DNA from: DASZHJ01 sp963735465 | GTDB lineage: Bacteria; Pseudomonadota; Alphaproteobacteria; ATCC43930; CGMCC-115725 | Direction of reading: 5' to 3' | Assembly: GCA_963735465.1 (NCBI GenBank) | Contig: CAVTLA010000001.1 | Coordinates: 2,046,001 to 2,110,000, forward strand | Length of the DNA stretch: 64,000 nucleotides | Part shown: in pieces, positions 8,561 through 16,323 of the stretch | Position numbering within the stretch: the stretch's first letter is position 1 | Layout: the number at the start of each line of letters is the position of its first letter | Made by a program: the position numbers and the translations under genes | The notes under the pieces: generated by a model | What the model was told of the DNA's origin: nothing | Databases searched by the model: none | Seen by the model: the letters and a program-made list of their open reading frames with translations, nothing else

Positions 8561-9542
8561 GGCCCGCTCCCGCGGCGCGATCGAAGCGGAGCCTGGGATC
8601 GACGGCGTAATAGAGGAGATCGACGATGAGATTGATCACCACGAAGAAGAACGCTACCAGCACGAGATAGCAGGCCATGACCGGCACATCGGCGAAGCTG
8701 ATCGCCTGCACGATCAGGAACCCCATCCCTGGCCACTGGAACACCGTCTCGGTGATGACGGAGAAGGCGATGATGGCGCCCAGCTGCAGCCCCGTGATGG
8801 TGATGACCGGCACCAGGGTGTTCTTGAGGGCGTGGCCGAAATAGACCATGCGGTTAGGAAGCCCGCGGGCGCGCGCGAACTTGATGTAGTCCGTGCGCAG
8901 CACCTCCAGCATCTCCGCGCGCACCAGCCGCATGATCAGGGTCATCTGGAAGAGCGCGAGCGTGATCGCCGGCAGGATCAGCGCCCGGAGGCCCGAGAGG
9001 GTCAGGAACCCCGTGGTCCAGCCGCCGATCCGCACCACGTCGCCGCGGCCGAAGGACGGCAGCCATCCCAGCATCACCGCGAAGATCCAGATCAGCAGGA
9101 TGCCGGTGAGGAAGGGCGGCAGCGACACGCCGACGAGGGACAGGGACATGAAACCGCGGGAGAGCCAACTCTGCGGGCGAAGGCCGGTATAGACCCCCAT
9201 GGGCAGGCCCACGGCCAAGGCGAGCAGCGCCGCCACGAAGCTCAGTTCCAGCGTCGCCGGCAGGCGCTCCGCCAGCAATTGCTGCACCGGCCGCGCGTAT
9301 TGATAGGAGATGCCGAAATCGCCGTGCGCCGCGTGCAGCAGGAAGCGCCCGAACTGCACGGGAAAGGGATCGTCGAGGCCGAGATCGTGGCGCAGCTTGG
9401 CGCGGTCGGCGACGGTGGTGTCCTGCCCCACCATGCTGCTGATGGGATCGCCGACATAGGCGAAGAGGCTGAAGGCGATGAGGCCGACCACCAGCATGAC
9501 GGCAACCGACTGCGCCAACCGCCGGATGACGAAGGCGATCAT
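8550..9542 (-). CDS. Oligopeptide-type ABC transporter permease (DppB-like)
   Basis: First gene of the minus-strand importer operon, 330 residues. It starts with MIAFVIRRLAQSVAVMLVVG, the usual DppB N-terminal membrane segment. The EAA loop is visible as ARARGLPNRMVYFGHALKN, and FQWPGMGFLIVQAI follows near the C terminus. The operon reads dppB-dppC-dppD-dppF-dehydratase, possibly continuing to the amidohydrolase. About 170 bp upstream, before the small gene ending at 9713, should hold the promoter; I see no clear consensus there. Confidence 0.93.
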   Translation of the reverse strand: MIAFVIRRLAQSVAVMLVVGLIAFSLFAYVGDPISSMVGQDTTVADRAKLRHDLGLDDPFPVQFGRFLLHAAHGDFGISYQYARPVQQLLAERLPATLELSFVAALLALAVGLPMGVYTGLRPQSWLSRGFMSLSLVGVSLPPFLTGILLIWIFAVMLGWLPSFGRGDVVRIGGWTTGFLTLSGLRALILPAITLALFQMTLIMRLVRAEMLEVLRTDYIKFARARGLPNRMVYFGHALKNTLVPVITITGLQLGAIIAFSVITETVFQWPGMGFLIVQAISFADVPVMACYLVLVAFFFVVINLIVDLLYYAVDPRLRFDRAAGAGHGH

Positions 9543-9712
9543 GCTTCCCGGCCAGGCACGTTAAAACTCAGACATCGATCGACGGCGGTCGCCGCCGGCG
9601 CCGTGCGGCATCACGTGAACTCCCTGGAGCGGCGTTGCTATTTTGGTTGTGGCCGCTCGCGAACATGCACCGCCTGCGGTGCGCTCGGAGCATAGGCGCC
9701 GAAGCGCCTCTG

Positions 9713-9895
9713 TCAATCTTTGCGGGGGGACGCCGTGAAGGCGGCGGGCATCGGCCGGCCGCTGCCGTCGGGCTGCTCGGACTCCAGCTTGAGACGCACC
9801 TTGATGGCGCGGCGGTACTCGCTGTCAATCGCCAGGCGATCCAGGTCGATGGGACCCTGCGTCTCGTCGCTGCTGTCGTCGAATGAGCGAGACAT
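9713..9895 (-). CDS. Small hypothetical protein (60 residues)
   Basis: Unrecognised small acidic-to-basic protein starting MSRSFDDSSDETQGPIDLD. The core is charged and probably helical (LAIDSEYRRAIKVRLKLE), and there is no membrane segment. Codons are strongly G/C at third positions, as in neighbouring genes, which supports coding. The frame extends upstream to 10180, but that part is arginine-rich and overlaps the leader of the divergent gene, so ATG 9895 is chosen. The ribosome binding site is weak. Function unknown; it could still be a chance frame. Confidence 0.45.
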   Translation of the reverse strand: MSRSFDDSSDETQGPIDLDRLAIDSEYRRAIKVRLKLESEQPDGSGRPMPAAFTASPRKD

Positions 9896-10027
9896 CGTCA
9901 CCGCGCGCTGACCGGAAAACCGCGGCAAGAATGCGGCAGCGCGCCGTGCCACGCCACGATGAAGGGCGGCGCCCGGTCGCCATCTTGGGACAAGCCTGTT
10001 GATAAGCTTTGGAGAGATTTCCAATGA

Positions 10028-10059
10028 GGCGCCGACGTTGTTGTGGCGCCGGGTTTTTT
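10028..10059 (+). terminator. Terminator-like hairpin in the leader of the thioredoxin/NHL gene
   Basis: Two GGCGCC hexamers (10028-10033 and 10045-10050) pair, with an inner AC/GT extension and one bulge, around a short loop. GGG and six T follow at 10054-10059. If translation starts at 10111, this lies in the 5' leader and could attenuate. If it starts at ATG 10024, the hairpin is coding and this is coincidence. The stem is short. Confidence 0.3.
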
Positions 10060-10110
10060 CGCCTGGGGTGCGACCGAGCGTCGCAGGTCTCGCTTTACCG
10101 CGCGCCCGCA

Positions 10111-11637
10111 ATGCCGGCAGATCCCAGATCGAAAATACCGCAGCATGGGAGAGGACCCTTGGAAGGCGAGGTGCGCGCACCGGAGACCGACGTCCCCGGC
10201 CTGGTCTGGTTCAACACCCCGGCACCGCTGGCTCTGAAAGACATGCGCGGGCGCCTGGTCATTCTCGATTTCTGGACCTTCGGCTGCATCAATTGCATGC
10301 ACATCCTGCCGACCCTGCGCCGCGTCGAGGAAGCGTATCCGGAGGACGTCGTCGTCATCGGCGTGCATTCGCCGAAATTCGCCGCCGAGCGCGACCCCGC
10401 CCAGGTCGCCGCCGCGATCCGCCGCTACGGCATCGTGCATCCCGTGGCCCACGATCCCGACTTCAAGCTCTGGCGCGCCTACGCCGTGCGCGCCTGGCCG
10501 ACCCTGGTGTTCGTGGCACCCGACGGCTCCGTCCTGGGCCAACAGGCAGGCGAGCCCGACCCCGAGCGTCTCCTCGCCGGTATCAAGGACGCCCTCGACG
10601 ACTGGCGCGCCGGCGGCAAGCTGAAGCCGGCTGCCCTGGTCCGGGCGGCCGCGCCGGAGCCGCCGCGCCGGTTCCTTTTCCCGGGCAAGTTGAAGCCGGT
10701 TCCCGGAACGCCCCGGCGCTGGGCGCTCGCCGACGGCGGGCATCATCAGATCGTGCTCCTGAACGAGGACGGCGGTGAGCTCGCCCGCCTCGGCTCCGGC
10801 CACGCCGGCCGCGGTGACGGCGCCGCGACCGAAGCGTCCTTCAACGGACCCCAGGGTCTCATCGCCACCGACGCGGCGATCTATGTCGCTGACACCGGCA
10901 ATCATCTGATCCGGCGGATCGACATCGCCAGCGGCGCAGTCGCAACTCTTTCTGGCACTGGCCATCGTGGGCGCGCGCTCGGCGCGCCGGCTCCGGCGCT
11001 GCAGACCGCGCTCGCCTCGCCCTGGGATCTCGAGATCGACGGCAACCGCCTGTTGATCGCCAACGCGGGGACACATCAGCTTGGCGTCCTCGATCTCGCC
11101 GAGGGAAGCCTCGCCGCTCTCGCCGGCACCGGCGCCGAGGCGATCGTGGACGGCCCCGCCGCCGAGGCGGTGCTGGCGCAGCCCAGCGGCCTCGCCCTCG
11201 ATCCCGAGGGTCGGGCGCTCTACGTTGCCGACAGCGAGTCCTCGGCGATCCGCCGCCTCGACCTCGATGGTAAACGCGCGATTACCACGGTCATCGGCAC
11301 CGGCCTCTTCGACTTCGGCCACGTCAACGGCGCCCTCGCCGAGGGCCGCCTGCAGCACCCGCTGGGCGTGGCCTGGTGGGCGGGCCGACTGGCGGTCGCC
11401 GACACCTACAACAGCGTGCTTCGGCTCATCGATCTGCAAGCCCAGACCATCGCCGACCTCGATGACGGCTTCCTCTGTGCCGATCCCATCTGCCTGCTCC
11501 TGGCCGAACCCGCGGGCGTGATTGCCGCGGGACCGACACGGCTTCTGGTGGTGGACACGAACAACCACAGGATTGTCGAGGTCGATACCGCATTGCGTCA
11601 GACCCGGACCTGGGGCGAAACCCTCACGCAGGCGTGA
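10111..11637 (+). CDS. Thioredoxin-like domain plus NHL-repeat beta-propeller protein (NHLRC2-like)
   Basis: About 508 residues. The N-terminal thioredoxin-like domain has the active-site variant WTFGCINCMHILP, a C-x2-C motif typical of NHLRC2-type proteins, followed by a cis-Pro region RAWPTLVFV. At least five NHL-type blades follow: GLIATDAAIYVADTGNH, LEIDGNRLLIANAGTH, LALDPEGRALYVADSES, AWWAGRLAVADTYNS and RLLVVDTNNHRI. I start at ATG 10111, where family members usually begin. The in-frame ATG at 10024 has a good GGAGAG 7 bp upstream, but the intervening codons (TGT, TTT, CTT, CGA) are unlike the rest of the gene. Probably redox-related and cytoplasmic; the specific role is unknown. Confidence 0.88.
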   Translation: MPADPRSKIPQHGRGPLEGEVRAPETDVPGLVWFNTPAPLALKDMRGRLVILDFWTFGCINCMHILPTLRRVEEAYPEDVVVIGVHSPKFAAERDPAQVAAAIRRYGIVHPVAHDPDFKLWRAYAVRAWPTLVFVAPDGSVLGQQAGEPDPERLLAGIKDALDDWRAGGKLKPAALVRAAAPEPPRRFLFPGKLKPVPGTPRRWALADGGHHQIVLLNEDGGELARLGSGHAGRGDGAATEASFNGPQGLIATDAAIYVADTGNHLIRRIDIASGAVATLSGTGHRGRALGAPAPALQTALASPWDLEIDGNRLLIANAGTHQLGVLDLAEGSLAALAGTGAEAIVDGPAAEAVLAQPSGLALDPEGRALYVADSESSAIRRLDLDGKRAITTVIGTGLFDFGHVNGALAEGRLQHPLGVAWWAGRLAVADTYNSVLRLIDLQAQTIADLDDGFLCADPICLLLAEPAGVIAAGPTRLLVVDTNNHRIVEVDTALRQTRTWGETLTQA

Positions 11638-11708
11638 CTCAGTTTGACTCAGAGGGGCGGCGCATCCGATAGTAAGAAACCGCCCACCGAGCCCCAAGGA
11701 CAGCCCCC

Positions 11709-13097
11709 ATGATTCGAGGCAATTCGGCCGCGAGCCGCGATATCGCTACTCAGCTGCATCCCTATACCAATCTCAAGAAGCACGAGACCGACGGTCCGCT
11801 GGTGCTGACGGAGGGCAAGGGCATCTACGTCACCGACGAGAACGGCAAGCAGTACATCGAAGGGCTAGCCGGCCTCTGGTGCACGTCGCTGGGCTACGGC
11901 GAGGAGCGCCTGATCGCGGCGGCCACGAACCAGATGCGGAAGCTCTCCTACTCCCACATCTTCGCCGGTAAATCGCACGATGTGAGCATCGATCTTGCCG
12001 AGCGCCTGCTGGCGCTGATGCCGGTGAAGATGTCGAAGGTGTTCTTCAACAACTCCGGCTCCGAGGCGAACGACACCGCCGTCAAGATGGTGTGGTACTA
12101 CAACAATGCCCTCGGCCGGCATCGCAAGAAGAAGATCATTGCCCGCATGAAGGGCTATCACGGCGTCACCGTGGCGGCGGCGAGCCTGACCGGGCTCCCC
12201 AACAATCACCGCGACTTCGATCTGCCGATCGCCAACATCCGCCATGCCGACTGCCCGCACTACTGGCGCTACGGCAAGGCCGGCGAGACCGAGGAGCAGT
12301 TCGCGACCCGCCTCGCGGAGAGCCTCGAGGCGCAGATCCTGCGCGAGGACCCCGAGACCGTGGCGGCCTTCATCGCCGAGCCCGTGATGGGCGCCGGCGG
12401 CGTCATCATCCCGCCCAAGACCTACTTCGAGAAGATCCAGGCGGTGCTCAAGAAGTACGACGTGCTGCTGATCGCCGACGAGGTGATCTGCGGCTTCGGA
12501 CGTACCGGCAACATGTTCGGCTCCGAGACTTACGGCATGAAGCCGGACATCATGACCATGGCGAAGGCGCTCTCTTCCGCCTACCTGCCGATCTCCGCCA
12601 CCATCATCACCGACGAGATCTATCAGGCCTTCGTGCGCCAGAGCGAGAAGATCGGCGTCTTCGCCCACGGCTACACCTACTCCGGTCATCCGGTGGCGAG
12701 CGCGGTGGCGGTGGAGACCCTGAAGATCTACGAGGAGCGCGACATCCTCGGCCACGTGAGGAAGATGTCGAAGGGCTTCGTCGAGGGCGTGAAGAAGTTC
12801 GCCGAGAACCCGCTGGTGGGCGAGGTCCGCGCCGTGGGCCTGGTGACCGGCATCGAGCTGGTCAAGGACAAGGCGACGAAGCAGTCCTTCGCTCCCGCGG
12901 AAGGCATCGGCGCCATGGTGGCAAAGCGAGCCGAGGAACTCGGCCTCATCGTCCGCGCCATGGGCGACACCGTGGCCCTCTGCCCGCCCCTGATCATCAC
13001 CGAGGGCGAGATCGAGGAGATGGTGAAGCGTCTGGGCCGCGCCCTCGACGACACCGCGGTGGCGGTGCGGCGCCAGGGTCTGGCGTCGGTCGCCTGA
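11709..13097 (+). CDS. Class III (omega) aminotransferase, PLP-dependent
   Basis: Fold-type I aminotransferase of 462 residues in the class III group that includes beta-alanine:pyruvate, putrescine:pyruvate and taurine:pyruvate transaminases. It transfers an amino group from an omega-amino compound to a 2-oxoacid. Visible motifs: N-terminal GLAGLWCTSLGYGEERL, cofactor-binding NSGSEANDTAVKMVWYYNN, LLIADEVICGFGRTG with the PLP-contacting Asp, and the Schiff-base Lys in TMAKALSSAYLPISA. C-terminal RAMGDTVALCPPLIIT is typical. It stands between the thioredoxin/NHL gene and a regulator with no pathway partner, so the amino donor is uncertain. Confidence 0.93.
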   Translation: MIRGNSAASRDIATQLHPYTNLKKHETDGPLVLTEGKGIYVTDENGKQYIEGLAGLWCTSLGYGEERLIAAATNQMRKLSYSHIFAGKSHDVSIDLAERLLALMPVKMSKVFFNNSGSEANDTAVKMVWYYNNALGRHRKKKIIARMKGYHGVTVAAASLTGLPNNHRDFDLPIANIRHADCPHYWRYGKAGETEEQFATRLAESLEAQILREDPETVAAFIAEPVMGAGGVIIPPKTYFEKIQAVLKKYDVLLIADEVICGFGRTGNMFGSETYGMKPDIMTMAKALSSAYLPISATIITDEIYQAFVRQSEKIGVFAHGYTYSGHPVASAVAVETLKIYEERDILGHVRKMSKGFVEGVKKFAENPLVGEVRAVGLVTGIELVKDKATKQSFAPAEGIGAMVAKRAEELGLIVRAMGDTVALCPPLIITEGEIEEMVKRLGRALDDTAVAVRRQGLASVA

Positions 13098-13115
13098 GGC
13101 GCATGCGGCACTACC

Positions 13116-13152
13116 CGCTCCGGAGCGCCCGGCCGCATTCGCGGCCGGAGCG
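13116..13152. repeat. Overlapping alternative hairpins after the aminotransferase gene
   Basis: CCGGCCGC (13129-13136) and GCGGCCGG (13141-13148) form an 8-bp stem with a 4-nt loop. The outer CGCTCCGG (13116-13123) is complementary to CCGGAGCG (13145-13152) and competes for the same CCGG. No T run follows, so this is at most a rho-independent-like element or a chance palindrome in GC-rich DNA. Confidence 0.35.
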
Positions 13153-13187
13153 TCTCCCGGTGCGGCGCGCGACATAGAGTAACGAGC

Positions 13188-13733
13188 ATGTTTCGCGATC
13201 ACTCCCTGGTTCCCGCCGAAGCGATCCGGCTCGCCGCCCTCGGCTTCCTCGCCGAGGCGCCCAGGCGCTACGCCGACCTCGCGGCGGAAATCCGCCACCT
13301 CACCAGCCGCATCGTCGGCCCCTCCCCGGAGCTCATGGGCACGTCCCTGGAGCTGCTGCGCTATGAGGGGCTGGTGCAGGCGGCGGGCGGAACGAGTGCC
13401 CGGGACAATCCGGAGCTCTCCGTGAGCGCTGCGGGACGCGAAGCGTTGACAGCACTGCTTCGCGCCGGTCTCAGGGCGCCGGTCGGCGATCTCGCCAAGC
13501 TCGGTCTGGTGCTGAAGCTGCGTTTCCTGCATCACCTGCCGAAGTCCGAGCAGGCGGAGCAGATCGACCAGGTGATCGGGGCCTGGGAAGGCGAGCTGGC
13601 TCGCCTCGAGGATCTCCGCGCCTATGACCCGAAGGCGCCGGCGCTCTTCAGCGCCTGGCTCGATCAGGACGTCGCCCAGATGCGGGCGCGCCTTGCCTGG
13701 CTCGAGAGCCGGCGCGGCAATCGCACGCCGTAG
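13188..13733 (+). CDS. PadR-like winged-helix transcriptional regulator
   Basis: 181 residues. The N-terminal half reads as a winged helix: LAALGFLAEAPRRYADLAAE, then SPELMGTSLELLRYEGLV as the recognition region, and a wing ending in LSVSAAGREALTALL. This is the PadR layout, in which two helices lead to a 'gets one step longer, becomes one step more active' hairpin. The C-terminal half is helical (EQAEQIDQVIGAWEGELARL), as expected for the PadR dimerisation domain. It may regulate a neighbour such as the aminotransferase, but no operator is evident. Family call is by pattern and moderate. Confidence 0.65.
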   Translation: MFRDHSLVPAEAIRLAALGFLAEAPRRYADLAAEIRHLTSRIVGPSPELMGTSLELLRYEGLVQAAGGTSARDNPELSVSAAGREALTALLRAGLRAPVGDLAKLGLVLKLRFLHHLPKSEQAEQIDQVIGAWEGELARLEDLRAYDPKAPALFSAWLDQDVAQMRARLAWLESRRGNRTP

Positions 13734-13741
13734 AATTCTTT

Positions 13742-14332
13742 TCAGAGATCGTCGATCGCCGCGTCCTTGAAACGGCAGCCGCTGGCGCGCAGGCGCCAGT
13801 CGCCGTCCCGCGCAGTGAGCGACGTGAAGGACAGCGGCGCGATGTCGATCCGCCAGAACGCCTCCGGCGTCACTTTCAGGCAATGAATGACGGCGGCGCA
13901 GATCCAGGCGGCATGGGTGACGACGATGCTGCGCCCGCCGTGCCGCTGCTGCTCATCCAGCCAGGCGCCGACGCGCCTCACGAGATCCACCACCAATTCG
14001 CCGCCGTGCGGCGCCGCGGCGGGATCCTGGAGCCAGGTGATCAGCGCTTGCGGCTCCGCCGTCATCAGCTCCTCGGGCCCCTTGCCCGCCCAGCGGCCGA
14101 AATCGAGATCGCCGAGGCGGCGATCGGGATCCGCCGTCAGGCCCAGCGCGGCGGCGGTCTGCCGCGCCGACGCGGCGGGGCTGCACCAGACTCGGTCCGC
14201 GGCGCCGATCTCTCCGACCATAGTCGCCGCCTGGGCCGCCGCCCTCTCCTCCAGGGGCTCGTCCAACGGGAAATTCGCCGTGCGCGTGGCCCGTGTCGCC
14301 CCGCAGGCGATTAGCGTGAAGCGGGCAGTCAT
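13742..14332 (-). CDS. Histidine-phosphatase-fold protein lacking the RHG motif
   Basis: 196 residues with a phosphoglycerate-mutase-like layout. The first strand is FTLIACGATRATRTANFP, where catalytic members have RHGET; the phospho-accepting His is replaced by Cys-Gly. Other parts are recognisable: VWCSPAASARQTAAALG, LGDLDFGRWAGKGPEEL and the second-His strand SIVVTHAAWICAAV. The gene is divergent from the cobalamin riboswitch and cbtBA, which suggests a cobalt or B12-linked role like CobC-type phosphatases. With the nucleophile gone, a non-enzymatic or altered activity is likely. Start ATG 14332. Confidence 0.75.
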   Translation of the reverse strand: MTARFTLIACGATRATRTANFPLDEPLEERAAAQAATMVGEIGAADRVWCSPAASARQTAAALGLTADPDRRLGDLDFGRWAGKGPEELMTAEPQALITWLQDPAAAPHGGELVVDLVRRVGAWLDEQQRHGGRSIVVTHAAWICAAVIHCLKVTPEAFWRIDIAPLSFTSLTARDGDWRLRASGCRFKDAAIDDL

Positions 14333-14410
14333 GCGGTCGCGATCCTCGGCAAGGCGGAATTGGCGTTTCCCGGACAGAGAGCCAGTTGACTCCCCGGATC
14401 AAGCCCCCAG

Positions 14411-14512
14411 AATGCGCCTGTTACGGTCTGAGGAAGCTGGTGCAATTCCAGCACGGTCGCGCCACTGTGAGAGGCATTGATCGGCGATCGATGCCCAAGT
14501 CAGAGCTTCAGC
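14411..14512 (+). promoter_or_regulatory. Cobalamin riboswitch
   Basis: The hallmark conserved core is visible: GAAGCTGGTGCAATTCCAGC at 14433-14452, then ACGGTCGCGCCACTGTGA containing the B12 box (to 14470), and CCCAAGTCAGA near 14494-14504. This is the AdoCbl-class consensus and lies about 50 bp upstream of the cbtB start. It probably represses cbtBA when cobalamin is plentiful. The AGGAG ribosome binding site at 14552-14556 is close enough for translational control. Confidence 0.93.
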
Positions 14513-14563
14513 GTAGCAGGGATATTCCATCAACGGGACGCACGATCCCATAGGAGATATCGC

Positions 14564-14773
14564 ATGGTTGCTCTCGACGCCGTTCAAACTCCCCAGCCCG
14601 TTTCCATTCCCGTCCGCGAGCTGCTGCCCTGGGCCGTCTTCGGCGGGCTGCTGATGGCGCTGCTGGTCTATTTCGTCGGCGCCGAGCAGGGCGCGACCTC
14701 GCTGATCGGGGGCATGTATGTGCACGAGTTCGTGCACGACGCGCGCCACCTCCTGGGCTTCCCCTGCCACTAG
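14564..14773 (+). CDS. cbtB: CbtB, cobalt transporter subunit
   Basis: Small membrane protein of 69 residues that partners CbtA in predicted cobalt uptake. One transmembrane segment (LLPWAVFGGLLMALLVYFVG, about residues 21-40) is followed by the CbtB C-terminal histidine signature VHEFVHDARHLLGFPCH. ATG 14564 is chosen because AGGAG sits 7 bp upstream; longer readings run back into the riboswitch. It is under the cobalamin riboswitch and is followed 18 bp later by cbtA. Confidence 0.92.
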   Translation: MVALDAVQTPQPVSIPVRELLPWAVFGGLLMALLVYFVGAEQGATSLIGGMYVHEFVHDARHLLGFPCH

Positions 14774-14791
14774 GCCGCGGAGAGACGCATC

Positions 14792-15529
14792 ATGGTCGGA
14801 CAGCTCCTGCTCCGGGGCATGCTGGTGGGCGTCCTCGCCGGTCTGCTCGCCTTCGGATTCGCCCGGGTCTTCGGCGAGCCCGCCGTCGATAGCGCCATCG
14901 CCTTCGAGGAGCAGCGGGCCGCAACCAAAGGCGAGGCGCCGGAGCCGGAACTCGTCAGCCGCGACGTACAGAGCACCCTCGGCCTCCTCACCGGCACCCT
15001 GGTCTATGGCGCCGCCGTCGGCGGCTTCTTCGCCCTGGTCTTTGCCTTTGCCTACGGCCGCATGGGCGCGCTGGACGCGCGCGAGACGTCGGCGCTCCTG
15101 GCCCTGGCGGGCTTCATCGCCGTTATCCTGGTGCCATTCATCAAATATCCCGCCAATCCCCCCTCCGTCGGCGATCCCGAGACCATCGGCTATCGCACCG
15201 CCCTCTACTTCACGATGATGGCGATCTCGGTGGCGGCGATGATCAACGCGATCGTCGTCGCGCGCCGGCTGATCCCCCGCGTCGGCCGCTGGAATGCCGT
15301 CCTGATCGCGGGCGTCGCCTACATCGCGGTCATCGCCGTCGTCCAACTGATCCTGCCGCCGGTCAATGAGGTGCCGGAGGGTTTCTCCGCCGTCGTGCTC
15401 TGGCAGTTCCGCACCGGCGCTCTCGGCATCCACGTGGTACTGTGGACGACACTGGGACTGGCCTTCGGCGCCGTGGTCGAGCGCAGCCTCGCGTCCCGCC
15501 CGGCGATCGGACGCCGCGCCTACGGCTGA
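14792..15529 (+). CDS. cbtA: CbtA, cobalt transporter integral membrane subunit
   Basis: 245 residues with about five hydrophobic segments: residues 5-25, 65-90, 100-120, 145-165 and 175-195, plus a last one near 215-235. It has the CbtA pattern of a first helix ending FGEPAVDSAIAFEEQ and then FIKYPANPPSVGDPETIGYR, conserved in this family. It follows cbtB and the cobalamin riboswitch, so it is predicted to bring cobalt in for B12 synthesis. Start ATG 14792; an AGAGACGC stretch lies just upstream. Confidence 0.92.
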   Translation: MVGQLLLRGMLVGVLAGLLAFGFARVFGEPAVDSAIAFEEQRAATKGEAPEPELVSRDVQSTLGLLTGTLVYGAAVGGFFALVFAFAYGRMGALDARETSALLALAGFIAVILVPFIKYPANPPSVGDPETIGYRTALYFTMMAISVAAMINAIVVARRLIPRVGRWNAVLIAGVAYIAVIAVVQLILPPVNEVPEGFSAVVLWQFRTGALGIHVVLWTTLGLAFGAVVERSLASRPAIGRRAYG

Positions 15530-15538
15530 CGCCGCCGC

Positions 15539-16279
15539 TCAGAACAGGTGCTGGCCGCCGGTGACGAAGATCTCGGTGCCGGTGACGTAGGACGAGGCGT
15601 CGCTGCAGAGATAGAAGATGGTGGACGCCACGTCCGTCGGCGTGCCGAGCCGGTTGAGCGGAATGCGGGGGATCAGCACCTCGGTCTCCGGCGACAGCAT
15701 CGCGGTCTCGATCTCGCCGGGCGCCACCGCATTGACGCGGATGCCCAGCGGCGCCAGCTCCGCCGCCATCTCTCGCGTCAGCGCCGAGAGCGCCGCCTTC
15801 GAGGTCGAATAGGCGGCGCCCGCGAAGGGATGCACGGCGTGGCCCGCGATCGAGGTCACGTTGACGATGGTGCCCTTGGCGCGGGCGAGCTGGCCGGCGA
15901 GACCGCGGGCCAGCATCACCGGTGCAAAGAAGTTCAGCTGGAACACCTCGTGCCAGTCCTCGAGCTCGGTGTTGAGGACACCGAGACGCTCCCTGGTCGG
16001 CGACTTCGGCGAGAGGCCGGCGTTGTTGACGAGGGCATCGAGCCCGCCCTCACCCAATAGCCCCGTCACCTCCCGGAGAAATCCGTCCACGCTCGCGGCA
16101 TCGGCGAGGTCGGCGGTGACGTGGTCGGTCCAGTACGGGTTGCGGCCGCATTCCGGCGGCACCGGGTCCCGGGACGAGGTGATGATGCGCCAGCCGGCCT
16201 CGCTGAAGCGACGCACGGTGGCATGTCCGATGCCCCGGCTGGCGCCGGTCAGCAGCAGGGTCTTTTTCGGTGATTCCAT
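15539..16279 (-). CDS. Short-chain dehydrogenase/reductase (SDR)
   Basis: NAD(P)-dependent oxidoreductase with a Rossmann fold, 246 residues. Cofactor motif TGASRGIGHATVRR, structural NNAG, catalytic Ser in NVTSIAGHA, and Tyr/Lys in AYSTSKAAL are all intact. C-terminal VTGTEIFVTGGQHLF is the usual classical-SDR ending. ATG 16279 places the Rossmann strand near the N terminus; the frame runs further upstream without domain content. It lies next to a GST gene on the same strand. Substrate unknown. Confidence 0.9.
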   Translation of the reverse strand: MESPKKTLLLTGASRGIGHATVRRFSEAGWRIITSSRDPVPPECGRNPYWTDHVTADLADAASVDGFLREVTGLLGEGGLDALVNNAGLSPKSPTRERLGVLNTELEDWHEVFQLNFFAPVMLARGLAGQLARAKGTIVNVTSIAGHAVHPFAGAAYSTSKAALSALTREMAAELAPLGIRVNAVAPGEIETAMLSPETEVLIPRIPLNRLGTPTDVASTIFYLCSDASSYVTGTEIFVTGGQHLF

Positions 16280-16323
16280 CCCCTCAACATAGGCGAGGGC
16301 CGCAGGAGAGGAAAGCCGCGGCC

